Below are positions 1 through 11,640 of a DNA stretch of 64,000 nucleotides, one piece after another. How positions within the stretch are numbered: the first letter of the stretch is position 1; each line of letters opens with the position of its first letter. The notes under the pieces were generated by a model. It saw only the letters and a program-made list of their open reading frames with translations. It made no database searches and was not told the DNA's origin. The translations under genes were made by a program, and so were the position numbers. Source of the DNA: Siphonodentalium dalli. Its lineage: Eukaryota > Mollusca > Scaphopoda > Gadilida > Siphonodentaliidae. The stretch lies in assembly GCA_032622095.1 (NCBI GenBank), contig CP136069.1:35624194-35688193 (forward strand), given 5' to 3'.

Positions 1-2941
1 CCCATAAAATGCCCAGTATTTTTGAAAGCGACTGTACTTTGCATATGCACCGGCAAAATCCCTTTAACGTTTTGGACACTTTTATCGTATCAATGTGCAA
101 GAAGGCATGTTTCGCGATAGGACGGCACATTCGGTCGCAGGCCGGACCTCACGGTTTGGCTAATGAGCAGGGGTTGGAAGTTGGATAATTGGGGTGGGGC
201 AGGCTGTTTGAGGCCCCAAAAAATACCTAGTATTTTTGAAAGCGACTGTACTTTGCATCTGCACGGGCAAAATCCCTTTAACGTTTTGGACACTTTTATC
301 GTATCAATGTGCAAGCAGGCATGTTTCGCGATAGGACGGCACATTCGGTCGCAGGCCGAACCTCACGGTTTGGCTAATGAGCAGGGGTTGGGAGTTGGAT
401 AATTGGGGTGGACAGGCTGTTTGAGGCCCCATAAAATACCCAGTATTTTTGAAAGCGACTGTACTTTGCATCTACACGGGCAAAATCCCTTTAACGTTTT
501 GGACACTTTTATCGTATCAATGTGCAAGCAGGCATGTTTCGCGATAGGACGGCACATTCGGTCGCAGGCCGAACCTCACGGTTTGGCTAATGAGCAGGGG
601 TTGGGAGTTGGATAATTGGGGTGGGGCAGGCTGTTTGAGGCCCCATAAAATGCCCAGTATTTTTGAAAGCGACTGTACTTTGCATCTGCACGGGCAAAAT
701 CCCTTTAACGTTTTGGACACTTGTATCGTATCAATGTGAAAGCAGGCATGTTTCGCGATAGGACAGCACATTCGGTAGCAGTCCGGACCTCACGGTTTGG
801 CTAATGAGCAGGGGTTGGGAGTTGGATAATTGGGGTGGGGCAGGCTGTTTGAGGCCCCATAAAATCCCCAGTATTTTTGAAAGCGACTGTATATTGCATC
901 TGCACGGGCAAAATCCCTTTAACGTTTTGGACACTTTTATCGTATCAATGTGCAAGCAGGCATGTTTCGCGATAGGACAGCACATTCGGTAGCAGTCCGG
1001 ACCTCACGGTTTGGCTAATGAGCAGGGGATGGGAGTTGGATAATTGGGGTGGGGCAGGCTGTTTGAGGCCCCATAAAATGCCCAGTATTTTTGAAAGCGA
1101 CTGTACTTTGCATCTGCACGGGCAAAATCCCTTTAACGTTTTGGACACTTTTATCGTATCAATGTGCAAGCAGGCATGTTTCGCGATAGGACGGAACATT
1201 CGGTCGCAGGCCGAACCTCACGGTTTGGCTAATGAGCAGCGGTTGGGAGTTGGATAATTGGGGTGGGGCAGGCTGTTTGAGGCCCCATAAAATGCCCAGT
1301 ATTTTTGAAAGCGACTGTACTTTGCATCTGCACGGGCAAAATCCCTTTAACGTTTTGGACACTTGTATCGTATCAATGTGAAAGCAGGCATGTTTCGCGA
1401 TAGGACCGCACATTCGGTCGCAGGCCGGACCTCACGGTTTGGCTAATGAGCAGGGGTTGGGAGTTGGATAATTGGGGTGGGGCAGGCTGTTTGAGGCCCC
1501 ATAAAATGCCCAGTATTTTTGAAAGCGACTGTACTTTGCATCTGCACGGGCAAAATCCCTTTAACGTTTTGGACACTTTTATCGTATCAATGTGCAAGCA
1601 GGCATGTTTCGCGATAGGACAGCACATTCGGTAGCAGTCCGGACCTCACGGTTTGGCTAATGAGCAGGGGTTGGGAGTTGGATAATTGGGGTGGGGCAGG
1701 CTGTTTGAGGCCCCATAAAATGCCCAGTATTTTTGAAAGCGACTGTACTTTGCATCTGCACGGGCGAAATCCCTTTAACGTTTTGGACACTTTTATCGTA
1801 TCAATGTGCAAGCAGGCATGTTTCGCGATAGGACGGCACATTCGGTCGCAGGCCGAACCTCACGGTTTGGCTAATGAGCAGGGGTTGGGAGTTGGATAAT
1901 TGGGGTGGGGCAGGCTATTTGAGGCCCCATTAAATGCCCAGTATTTTTGAAAGCGACTGTACTTTGCATATGCACGGGCAAAATCCCTTTAACGTTTTGG
2001 ACACTTGTATCGTATCAATGTGCAAGCAGGCATGTTTCGCGATAGGACGGCACATTCGGTCGCAGGCCGGACCTCACGGTTTGGCTAATGAGCAGGGGTT
2101 GGGAGTTGGATAATTGGGGTGGGGCAGGCTGTTTGAGGCCCCATAAAATCCCCAGTATTTTTGAAAGCGACTGTACTTTGCATATGCACAGGCAAAATCC
2201 CTTTAACGTTTTGGACACTTTTATCGTATCAATGTGCAAGCAGGCATGTTTCGCGATAGGACGGCACATTCGGTCGCAGGCCGGACCTCACGGTTTGGCT
2301 AATGAGCAGGGGTTGGAAGTTGGATAATTGGGGTGGGGCAGGCTGTTTGAGGCCCCATAAAATCCCCAGTATTTTTGAAAGCGAATGTACTTTGCATATG
2401 CACAGGCAAAATCCCTTTTACGTTTTGGACACTTTTATCGTATCAATGTGCAAGCAGGCATGATTCGCGATAGGACGGCACATTCGGTCGCAGGCCGGAC
2501 CTCACGGTTTGGCTAATGAGCAGGGGTTGGAAGTTGGATAATTGGGGTGGGGCAGGTTGTTTGAGGCCCCATAAAATGCCCAGTATTTTTGAAAGCGACT
2601 GTACTTTGCATGTGCACGGGCAAAATCCCTTTAACGTTTTGGACACTTTTATCGTATCAATGTGCAAGCAGGCATGTTTCGCGATAGGACGGCACATTCG
2701 GTCCCAGGCCAGACCTCACGGTTTGGCTAATGAGCAGGGGTTGGGAGTTGGATAATTGGGGTGGGGCAGGCTGTTTGAGGCCCCATAAAACGCCCAGTAT
2801 TTTTGAAAGCGAATGTACTTTGCATCTGCACGGGCAAACTCCCTTTAACGTTTTGGACACCTTTATCGTATCAATGTGCAAGCAGGTATGTTTCGCGATA
2901 GGACGGCACATTCGGTCGCAGGCCGGACCTCACGGTTTGGC

Positions 2942-3380
2942 TAATGAGCAGGGGTTGGATAATTGGAGTGGGGCAGGCTGTTTGAGGCCCCATAAAACGC
3001 CCAGTATTTTTGAAAGCGACTGTACTTTGCATCTGCACGGGCAAAATCCCTTTAACGTTTTGGACACTTTTATCGTATCAATGTGCAAGCAGGCATGTTT
3101 CGCGATAGGACGGCACATTCGGTCGCAGGCCGAACCTCACGGTTTGGCTAATGAGCAGGGGTTGGATAATTGGAGTGGGGCAGGCTGTTTGAGGCCCCAT
3201 ACAATGCCCAGTATTTTTGAAAGCGACTGTACTTTGCATCTGCACGGGCAAAATCCCTTTAACGTTTTGGACACCTTTATCGTATCAATGTGCCAGCAGG
3301 TATGTTTCGCGATAGGACGGCACATTCGGTCGCAGGCCGAACCTCACGGTTTGGCTAATGAGCAGGGGTTGGGAGTTGGA
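2942..3380 (+). repeat. Cluster of 207-bp monomers (7-bp deletion)
   Basis: In this stretch the G-rich tract reads AGGGGTTGGATAATTGGAG, lacking 7 bp of the usual GGTTGGGAGTTGGATAATT. The change recurs near 2950, 3157, 3791, 7428, 8708 and 10415. Because 207 is a multiple of 3, consecutive 207-bp monomers keep one reading frame, which alone explains the 217-codon open frame at 2730-3383. Several of these monomers also share ATGAGCAGGGGTTGGATAATT with GGAGTGGGGCAGG, so they form one subfamily that was copied to several places. Confidence 0.85.
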
Positions 3381-4686
3381 TAATTGGGGTGGGCAGGCTG
3401 TTTGAGGCCCCATAAAACGCCCAGTATTTTTGAAAGCGACTGTACTGTGCATCTGCACGGGCAAAATCCCTTTAACGTTTTGGACACTTTTATCGTATCA
3501 ATGTGCAAGCAGGCATGTTTCGCGATAGGACGGCACATTCGGTCGCAGGCCGGACCTCACGGTTTGGCTAATGAGCAGGGGTTGGGAGTTGGATAATTGG
3601 GGTGGGGCAGGCTGTTTGAGGCCCCATAAAACGCCCAGTATTTTTGAAAGCGACTGTACTTTGCATCTGCACGGGCAAAATCCCTTTAACGTTTTGGACA
3701 CCTTTATCGTATCAATGTGCAAGCAGGTATGTTTCGCGATAGGACGGCACATTCGGTCGCAGGCCGGACCTCACGGTTTGGCTAATGAGCAGGGGTTGGA
3801 TAATTGGACTGGGGCAGGCTGTTTGAGGCCCCATAAAACGCCCAGTATTTTTGAAAGCGACTGTACTTTGCATCTGCATGGGCAAAATCCCTTTAACGTT
3901 TTGGACACTTTTATCGTATCAATGTGCAAGCAGGCATGTTTCGCGATAGGACAGCACATTCGGTCGCAGGCCGGACCTCACGGTTTGGCTAATGAGCAGG
4001 GGTTGGGAGTTGGATAATTGGGGTGGGGCAGGCTGTTTGAGGCCCCATAAAATGCCCAGTATTTTTGAAAGCGACTGTACTTTGCATCTGCATGGGCAAA
4101 ATCCCTTTAACGTTTTGGACACTTTTATCGTATCAATGTGCAAGCAGGCATGTTTCGCGATAGGACTGCACATTCGGTCGCAGGCCGGACCTCACGGTTT
4201 GGCTAATGAGCAGGGGTTGGGTGTTGGATAATTGGGGTGGGGCAGGCTGTTTGAGGCCCCATAATATGCCCAGTATTTTTGAAAGCGACAGTACATTGCA
4301 TCTGCACGGGCAAAATCCCTTTAACGTTTTGGACACTTTTATCGTATCAATGTGCAAGCAGGCATGTTTCGCGATAGGACAGCACATTCGGTCGCAGGCC
4401 GGACCTCACGGTTTGGCTAATGAGCAGGGGTTGGGAGTTGGATAATTGGGGTGGGGCAGGCTGTTTGAGGCCCCATAAAATGCCCAGCATTTTTGAAAGC
4501 GACTGTACTGTGCATCTGCTCGGGCAAAATCCCTTTAACGTTTTGGACACTTTTATCGTATCAATGTGCAAGCAGGCATGTTTCGCGATAGGACGGCACA
4601 TTCGGTCGCAGGCCGGACCTCACGGTATGGCTAATGAGCAGGGGTTGGGAGTTGGATAATTGGGGTGGGGTAAGTTGTTTGAGGCC

Positions 4687-4900
4687 CCATAAAATGCCCA
4701 GTATTTTTGAAAGCGACTGTACTTTGCATCTGCACGGGCAAAATCCCTTTAACGTTTTGGACACTTTTATCGTATCAATGTGCAAGCAGGCATGTTTCGC
4801 GATAGGACGGCACATTCGGTCGCAGGCCGGACCTCACGGTTTGGCTAATGAGCAGGGGTTGGGAGTTGGATAATTGGGGTGGGGCAGGCTGTTTGAGGCC
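4687..4900 (+). repeat. Representative consensus-like satellite monomer (214 bp)
   Basis: This copy matches the by-eye consensus of the window and is a convenient reference. Hand count gives 63 G and 44 C in 214 bp (50 percent GC, strong G excess on this strand) and 11 CpG against about 13 expected. Landmarks are a GCGATA site near its middle, which is the transposon target elsewhere; a G-rich 30-nt tract at 4855-4884; and a potential hairpin (TGGGGC, 12-nt loop, GCCCCA) at 4880-4903 that spans into the next monomer. A + strand frame of about 79 codons and a - strand frame of 84 codons are open across each monomer junction but are not thought to be genes. Confidence 0.9.
4855..4884 (+). other. 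G-rich tract, possible G-quadruplex, one per monomer
   Basis: Four runs of three or more G lie within 30 nt, with loops of 2, 12 and 1 nt. The 12-nt loop makes a three-tier quadruplex only borderline; a two-tier one is easier. The tract recurs in nearly every monomer on the same strand. It is shortened in the 207-bp monomers, where the GGGAGTT portion is lost. Confidence 0.4.
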
Positions 4901-7205
4901 CCATAAAACGCCCAGTATTTTTGAAAGCGACTGTACTTTGCATCTGCACGGGCAAAATCCCTTTAACGTTTTGGACACTTTTATCGTATCAATGTGCAAG
5001 CAGGTATGTTTCGCGATAGGACGGCACATTCGGTCGCAGGCCGGACCTCACGGTTTGGCTAATGAGCAGGGGTTGGGAGTTGGATAATTGGGGTGGGGCA
5101 GGCTGTTTGAGGCCCCATAAAATGCCCAGTATTTTTGAAAGCGACTGTACATTGCATCTGCACGGGCAAAATCCCTTTAACGTTTTGGACACTTTTATCG
5201 TATCAATGTGCAAGCAGGCATGTTACGCGATAGGACAGCACATTCGGTCGCAGGCCGGACCTCACGGTTTGGCTAATGAGCAGGGGTTGGGAGTTGGATA
5301 ATTAGGGTGGGGCAGGCTGTTTGAGGCCCCATAAAATGCCCAGTATTTTTGAAAGCGACTGTACTTTGTATCTGCACGGGCAAAATCCCTTTAACGTTTT
5401 GGACACTTTTATCGTATCAATGTGCAAGCAGGCATGTTTCGCGATAGGACTGCACATTCGGTCGCAGACCGGACCTCACGGTTTGGCTAATGAGCAGGGG
5501 TTGGGTGTTGGATAATTGGGGTGGGGCAGGCTGTTTGAGGCCCCATAATATGCCCAGTATTTTTGAAAGCGACAGTACATTGCATCTGCACGGGCAAAAT
5601 CCCTTTAACGTTTTGGACACCTTTATCGTATCAATGTGCAAGCAGGTGTGTTTCGCGATAGGACAGCCCATTCGGTCGCAGGCCGAACCTCACGGTTTGG
5701 CTTATGAGCAGGGGTTGGGAGTTGGATAATTGGGGTGGGGCAGGCTGTTTGAGGCCCCATAAAATGCCCAGTATTTTTGAAAGCGACTGTACATTGCATC
5801 TGCACGGGCAAAATCCCTTTAACGTTTTGGACACTTTTATCGTATCAATGTGCAAGCAGGCATGCTTCGCGATAGGACGGCACATTCGGTCGCAGGCCGG
5901 ACCTCACGGTTTGGCTAATGAGCAGGGGTTGGGGGAGTTGGATAATTGGGGTGGGGCAGGCTGTTTGAGGCCCCATAAAATGCCCAGTATTTTTGAAAGC
6001 GACTGTACTTTGCATCTGCACGGGCAAAATCCCTTTAACGTTTTGGTCACTTTTATCGTATCAATGTGCAAGCAGGCATGTTTCGCGATAGGACGGCACA
6101 TTCGGTCGCAGGACGGACCTCACGGTTTGGCTAATGAGCAGGGGTTGGGAGTTGGATAATTGGGGTGGGGCAGGCTGTTTGAGGCCCCATAAAATCCACA
6201 GTATTTTTGAAAGCGACTGTACATTGCATCTGCACGGGCAAAATCCCTTTAACGTTTAGGACACTTTTATCGTATCAATGTGCAAGCAGGCATGTTTCGC
6301 GATAGGACAGCACATTCGGTCGCAGGCCGGACCTCACGGTTTGGCTAATGAGCAGGGGTTGGGAGTTGGATAATTGGGGTGGGGCAGGCTGTTTGAGGCC
6401 CCATAAAATGCCCAGTATTTTTGAAAGCGACTGTACTTTGTATCTGCACGGGCAAAATCCCTTTAACGTTTTGGACACTTTTATCGTACCAATGTGCAAG
6501 CAGGCATGTTTCGCGATAGGACGGCACATTCGGTCGCAGGCCGAACCTCACGGTTTGGCTAATGAGCAGGGGATGGGAGTTGGATAATTGGGGTGGGGCA
6601 GGCTGTTTGAGGCCCCATAAAATCCACAGTATTTTTGAAAGCGACAGTACATTGCATCTGCACGGGCAAAATCCCTTTAACGTTTTGGACACTTTTATCG
6701 TATCAATGTGCAAGCAGGCATGTTTCGCGATAGGACAGCACATTCGGTCGCAGGCCGGACCTCACGGTTTGGCTAATGAGCAGGGGTTGGGAGTTGGATA
6801 ATTGGGGTGGGGCAGGCTGTTTGAGGCCCCATAAAATGCCCAGTATTTTTGAAAGCGACTGTACTGTGCATCTGCACGGGCAAAATCCCTTTAACGTTTT
6901 GGACACTTTTATCGTATCAATGTGCAAGCAGGCATGTTTCGCGATAGGACGGCGCATTCGGTCGCAGGCCGGACCTCACGGTATGACTAATGAGCAGGGG
7001 TTGGGAGTTGGATAATTGGGGTGGGGCAGGTTGTTTGAGGCCCCATAAAATGCCCAGTATTTTTGAAAGCGACTGTACTTTGCATGTGCACGGGCAAAAT
7101 CCCTTTAACGTTTTGGACACTTTTATCGTATCAATGTGCAAGCAGGCATGTTTCGCGATAGGACGGCACATTCGGTCGCAGGCCGGACCTCACGGTTTGG
7201 CTAAT

Positions 7206-8675
7206 GAGCAGGGGTTGGGAGTTGGATAATTGGGGTGGGGCAGGCTGTTTGAGGCCCCATAAAACGCCCAGTATTTTTGAAAGCGACTGTACTTTGCATC
7301 TGCACGGGCAAAAATCCCTTTAACGTTTTGGACACCTTTATCGTATCAATGTGCAAGCAGGTATGTTTCGCGATAGGGACGGCACATTCGGTCGCAGGCC
7401 GGACCTCACGGTTTGGCTAATGAGCAGGGGTTGGATAATTGGAGTGGGGCAGGCTGTGTGAGGCCCCATAACACGCCCAGTATTTTTGAAAGCGACTGTA
7501 CTTTGCATCTGCACGGGCAAAATCCCTTTAACGTTTTGGACACTTTTATCGTATCAATGTGCAAGCAGGCATGTTTCGCGATAGGACAGCACATTCGGTC
7601 GCAGGCCGGACCTCACGGTTTGGCTAATGAGCAGGGGTTGGGAGTTGGATAATTGGGGTGGGGCAGGCTGTTTGAGGCCCCATAAAATACCTAGTATTTT
7701 TGAAAGCGACTGTACTTTGCATCTGCACGGGCAAAATCCCTTTAACGTTTTGGACACTTTTATCGTATCAATGTGCAAGCAGGCATGTTTCGCGATAGGA
7801 CTGCACATTCGGTCGCAGGCCGGACCTCACGGTTTGGCTAATGAGCAGGGGTTGGGAGTTGGATAATTGGGGTGGGGCAGGCTGTTTGTGGCCCCATAAA
7901 ATTCCCAGTATTTTTGAAAGCGACAGTACATTGCATCTGCACGGGCAAAATCCCTTTAACGTTTTGGACACTTTTATCGTATCAATGTGCAAGCAGGCAT
8001 GTTTCGCGATAGGACAGCACATTCGGTCGCAGGCCGGACCTCACGGTTTGGCCAATGAGCAGGGGTTGGGAGTTGGATAATTGGGGTGGGGCAGGCTGTT
8101 TGAGGCCCCATAAAATGCCCAGTATTTTTGAAAGCGACTGTACTGTGCATCTGCACGGGCAAAATCCCTTTAACGTTTTGGACACTTTTATCGTATCAAT
8201 GTGCAAGCAGGCATGTTTCGCGATAGGACGGCACATTCGGTCGCAGGCCGGACCTCACGGTATGACTAATGAGCAGGGGTTGGGAGTTGGATAATTGGGG
8301 TGGGGTAAGTTGTTTGAGGCCCCATAAAATGCCCAGTATTTTTGAAAGCGACTGTACTTTGCATCTGCACGGGCAAAATCCCTTTAACGTTTTGGACACT
8401 TTTATCGTATCAATGTGCAAGCAGGCATGTTTCGCGATAGGACGGCACATTCGGTCGCAGGCCGGACCTCACGGTTTGGCTAATGAGCAGGGGTTGGGAG
8501 TTGGATAATTGGGGTGGGGCAGGCTGTTTGAGGCCCCATAAAACGCCCAGTATTTTTGAAAGCGACTGTACTTTGCATCTGCACGGGCAAAATCCCTTTA
8601 ACGTTTTGGACACTTTTATCGTATCAATGTGCAAGCAGGTATGTTTCGCGATAGGACGGCACATTCGGTCGCAGG
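7206..8675 (+). repeat. Satellite block duplicated from 3571-5040 (copy 2)
   Basis: This is the second copy of the block described at 3571. It carries two 1-bp insertions (an extra A in the run near 7311 and an extra G near 7376) that shift the open frames here. Its distal part is included again in the 1,707-bp tandem pair that follows, so the same monomers were duplicated at least twice. Confidence 0.75.
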
Positions 8676-11640
8676 CCGAACCTCACGGTTTGGCTAATGA
8701 GCAGGGGTTGGATAATTGGAGTGGGTCAGGCTGTTTGAGGCCCCATACAATGCCCAGTATTTTTGAAAGCGACTGTACTTTGCATCTGCACGGGCAAAAT
8801 CCCTTTAACGTTTTGGACACTTTTATCGTATCAATGTGCAAGCAGGCATGTTTCGCGATAGGACAGCACATTCGGTCGCAGGCCGGACCTCACGGTTTGG
8901 CTAATGAGCAGGGGTTGGGAGTTGGATAATTGGGGTGGGGCAGGCTGTTTGAGGCCCCATAAAATGCCCAGTATTTTTGAAAGCGACTGTACATTGCATC
9001 TGCACGGGCAAAATCCCTTTAACGTTTTGGACACTTTTATCGTATCAATGTGCAAGCAGGCATGTTACGCGATAGGACGGCACATTCGGTCGCAGGCCGG
9101 ACCTCACGGTTTGGCTAATGAGCAGGGGTTGGGAGTTGGATAATTGGGGTGGGGCAGGCTGTTTGAGGTCCCATAAAATGCCCAGTATTTTTGAAAGCGA
9201 CTGTACTTTGTATCTGCACGGGCAAAATCCCTTTAAGGTTTTGGACACTTTTATCGTATCAATGTGCAAGCAGGCATGTTTCGCGATAGGACGGCACATT
9301 CGGTCACAGGCCGGACCTCACGGTTTGGCTAATGAGCAGGGGTTGGGAGTTGGATAATTGGGGTGGGGCAGGCTGTTTGAGGCCCCATAAAACGCCCAGT
9401 ATTTTTGAAAGCGACTGTACTTTGCATCTGCTCGGGCAAAATCCCTTTAACGTTTTGGACACCTTTATCGTATCAATGTGCAAGCAGGTATGTTTCGCGA
9501 TAGGACGGCACATTCGGTCGCAGGCCGGACCTCACGGTTTGGCTAATGAGCAGGGGTTGGGGGAGTTGGATAATTGGGATGGGGCAGGCTGTTTGAGGCC
9601 CCATAAAATGCCCAGTATTTTTGAAAGCGACTGTACTTTGCATCTGCACTGGCAAAATCCCTTTAACGTTTTGGACACTTGTATGGTAATAATGTGCAAG
9701 CAGGCATGTTTCGCAATAGGACGGCACATTCGGTCGCAGGCCGGACCTCACGGTGTGGCTAATGAGCAGTGGTTGGGAGTTGGATAATTGGGGTGGGGCA
9801 GGCTGTTTGAGGCCCCATAAAATCCCCAGTATTTTTGAAAGCGACAGTTCATTGCATCTGCACGGGCAAAATCCCTTTAACGTTTTGGACACTTTTATCG
9901 TATCAATGTGCAAGCAGGCATGTTTCGCGATAGGACGGCACATTCGGTCGCAGGCCGGACCTCACGGTATGACTAATGAGCAGGGGTTGGGAGTTGGATA
10001 ATTGGGGTGGGGTAAGTTGTTTGAGGCCCCATAAAATGCCCAGTATTTTTGAAAGCGACTGTACTTTGCATCTGCACGGGCAAAATCCCTTTAACGTTTT
10101 GGACACTTTTATCGTATCAATGTGCAAGCAGGCATGTTTCGCGATAGGACGGCACATTCGGTCGCAGGCCGGACCTCACGGTTTGGCTAATGAGCAGGGG
10201 TTGGGAGTTGGATAATTGGGGTGGGGCAGGCTGTTTGAGGCCCCATAAAACGCCCAGTATTTTTGAAAGCGACTGTACTTTGCATCTGCACGGGCAAAAT
10301 CCCTTTAACGTTTTGGACACTTTTATCGTATCAATGTGCAAGCAGGTATGTTTCGCGATAGGACGGCACATTCGGTCGCAGGCCGAACCTCACGGTTTGG
10401 CTAATGAGCAGGGGTTGGATAATTGGAGTGGGTCAGGCTGTTTGAGGCCCCATACAATGCCCAGTATTTTTGAAAGCGACTGTACTTTGCATCTGCACGG
10501 GCAAAATCCCTTTAACGTTTTGGACACTTTTATCGTATCAATGTGCAAGCAGGCATGTTTCGCGATAGGACAGCACATTCGGTCGCAAGCCGGACCTCAC
10601 GGTTTGGCTAATGAGCAGGGGTTGGGAGTTGGATAATTGGGGTGGGGCAGGCTGTTTGAGGCCCCATAAAATGCCCAGTATTTTTGAAAGCGACTGTACA
10701 TTGCATCTGCACGGGCAAAATCCCTTTAACGTTTTGGACACTTTTATCGTATCAATGTGCAAGCAGGCATGTTACGCGATAGGACGGCACATTCGGTCGC
10801 AGGCCGGACCTCACGGTTTGGCTAATGAGCAGGGGTTGGGAGTTGGATAATTGGGGTGGGGCAGGCTGTTTGAGGCCCCATAAAATGCCCAGTATTTTTG
10901 AAAGCGACTGTACTTTGTATCTGCACGGGCAAAATCCCTTTAAGGTTTTGGACACTTTTATCGTATCAATGTGCAAGCAGGCATGTTTCGCGATAGGACG
11001 GCACATTCGGTCGCAGGCCGGACCTCACGGTTTGGCTAATGAGCAGGGGTTGGGAGTTGGATAATTGGGGTGGGGCAGGCTGTTTGAGGCCCCATAAAAC
11101 GCCCAGTATTTTTGAAAGCGACTGTACTTTGCATCTGCTCGGGCAAAATCCCTTTAACGTTTTGGACACCTTTATCGTATCAATGTGCAAGCAGGTATGT
11201 TTCGCGATAGGACGGCACATTCGGTCGCAGGCCGGACCTCACGGTTTGGCTAATGAGCAGGGGTTGGGGGAGTTGGATAATTGGGATGGGGCAGGCTGTT
11301 TGAGGCCCCATAAAATGCCCAGTATTTTTGAAAGCGACTGTACTTTGCATCTGCACTGGCAAAATCCCTTTAACGTTTTGGACACTTGTATGGTAATAAT
11401 GTGCAAGCAGGCATGTTTCGCAATAGGACGGCACATTCGGTCGCAGGCCGGACCTCACGGTGTGGCTAATGAGCAGTGGTTGGGAGTTGGATAATTGGGG
11501 TGGGGCAGGCTGTTTGAGGCCCCATAAAATCCCCAGTATTTTTGAAAGCGACAGTTCATTGCATCTGCACGGGCAAAATCCCTTTAACGTTTTGGACACT
11601 TTTATCGTATCAATGTGCAAGCAGGCATGTTTCGCGATAG
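8200..11640 (+). repeat. 1,707-bp tandem higher-order repeat, two copies
   Basis: Eight monomers (six of 214, one of 207 and one of 216 bp) form a unit that occurs twice in tandem, at about 8200-9930 and 9910-11640. The marker TATGACTAATGAGCAG at 8261 recurs at 9968, exactly 1,707 bp on. The copies look almost identical: by eye I found differences only near 8880/10587, 9169/10876 and 9305/11012. That argues for a very recent duplication. Confidence 0.88.

Larger units (their letters stand above)
3571..5040 (+). repeat. Satellite block duplicated at 7206-8675 (copy 1)
   Basis: A run of about seven monomers sharing an ordered set of private variants recurs 3,635 bp downstream (17 monomer steps). 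Shared markers include a 207-bp monomer, an ACAGTACATTGC variant and a GTAAGTTGTTTGAGG variant. The second copy has two extra single bases near 7311 and 7376, so the offset is 3,633 at its start. The order of variants, rather than single changes, shows block duplication. Confidence 0.75.

Noticed and set aside
4830-4870. tRNA-derived A and B boxes (TGGCTAATGAGCAGG)
   Set aside because: The A-box resemblance is partial and no B-box GGTTCGANNCC lies at the right distance; no cloverleaf can be drawn.
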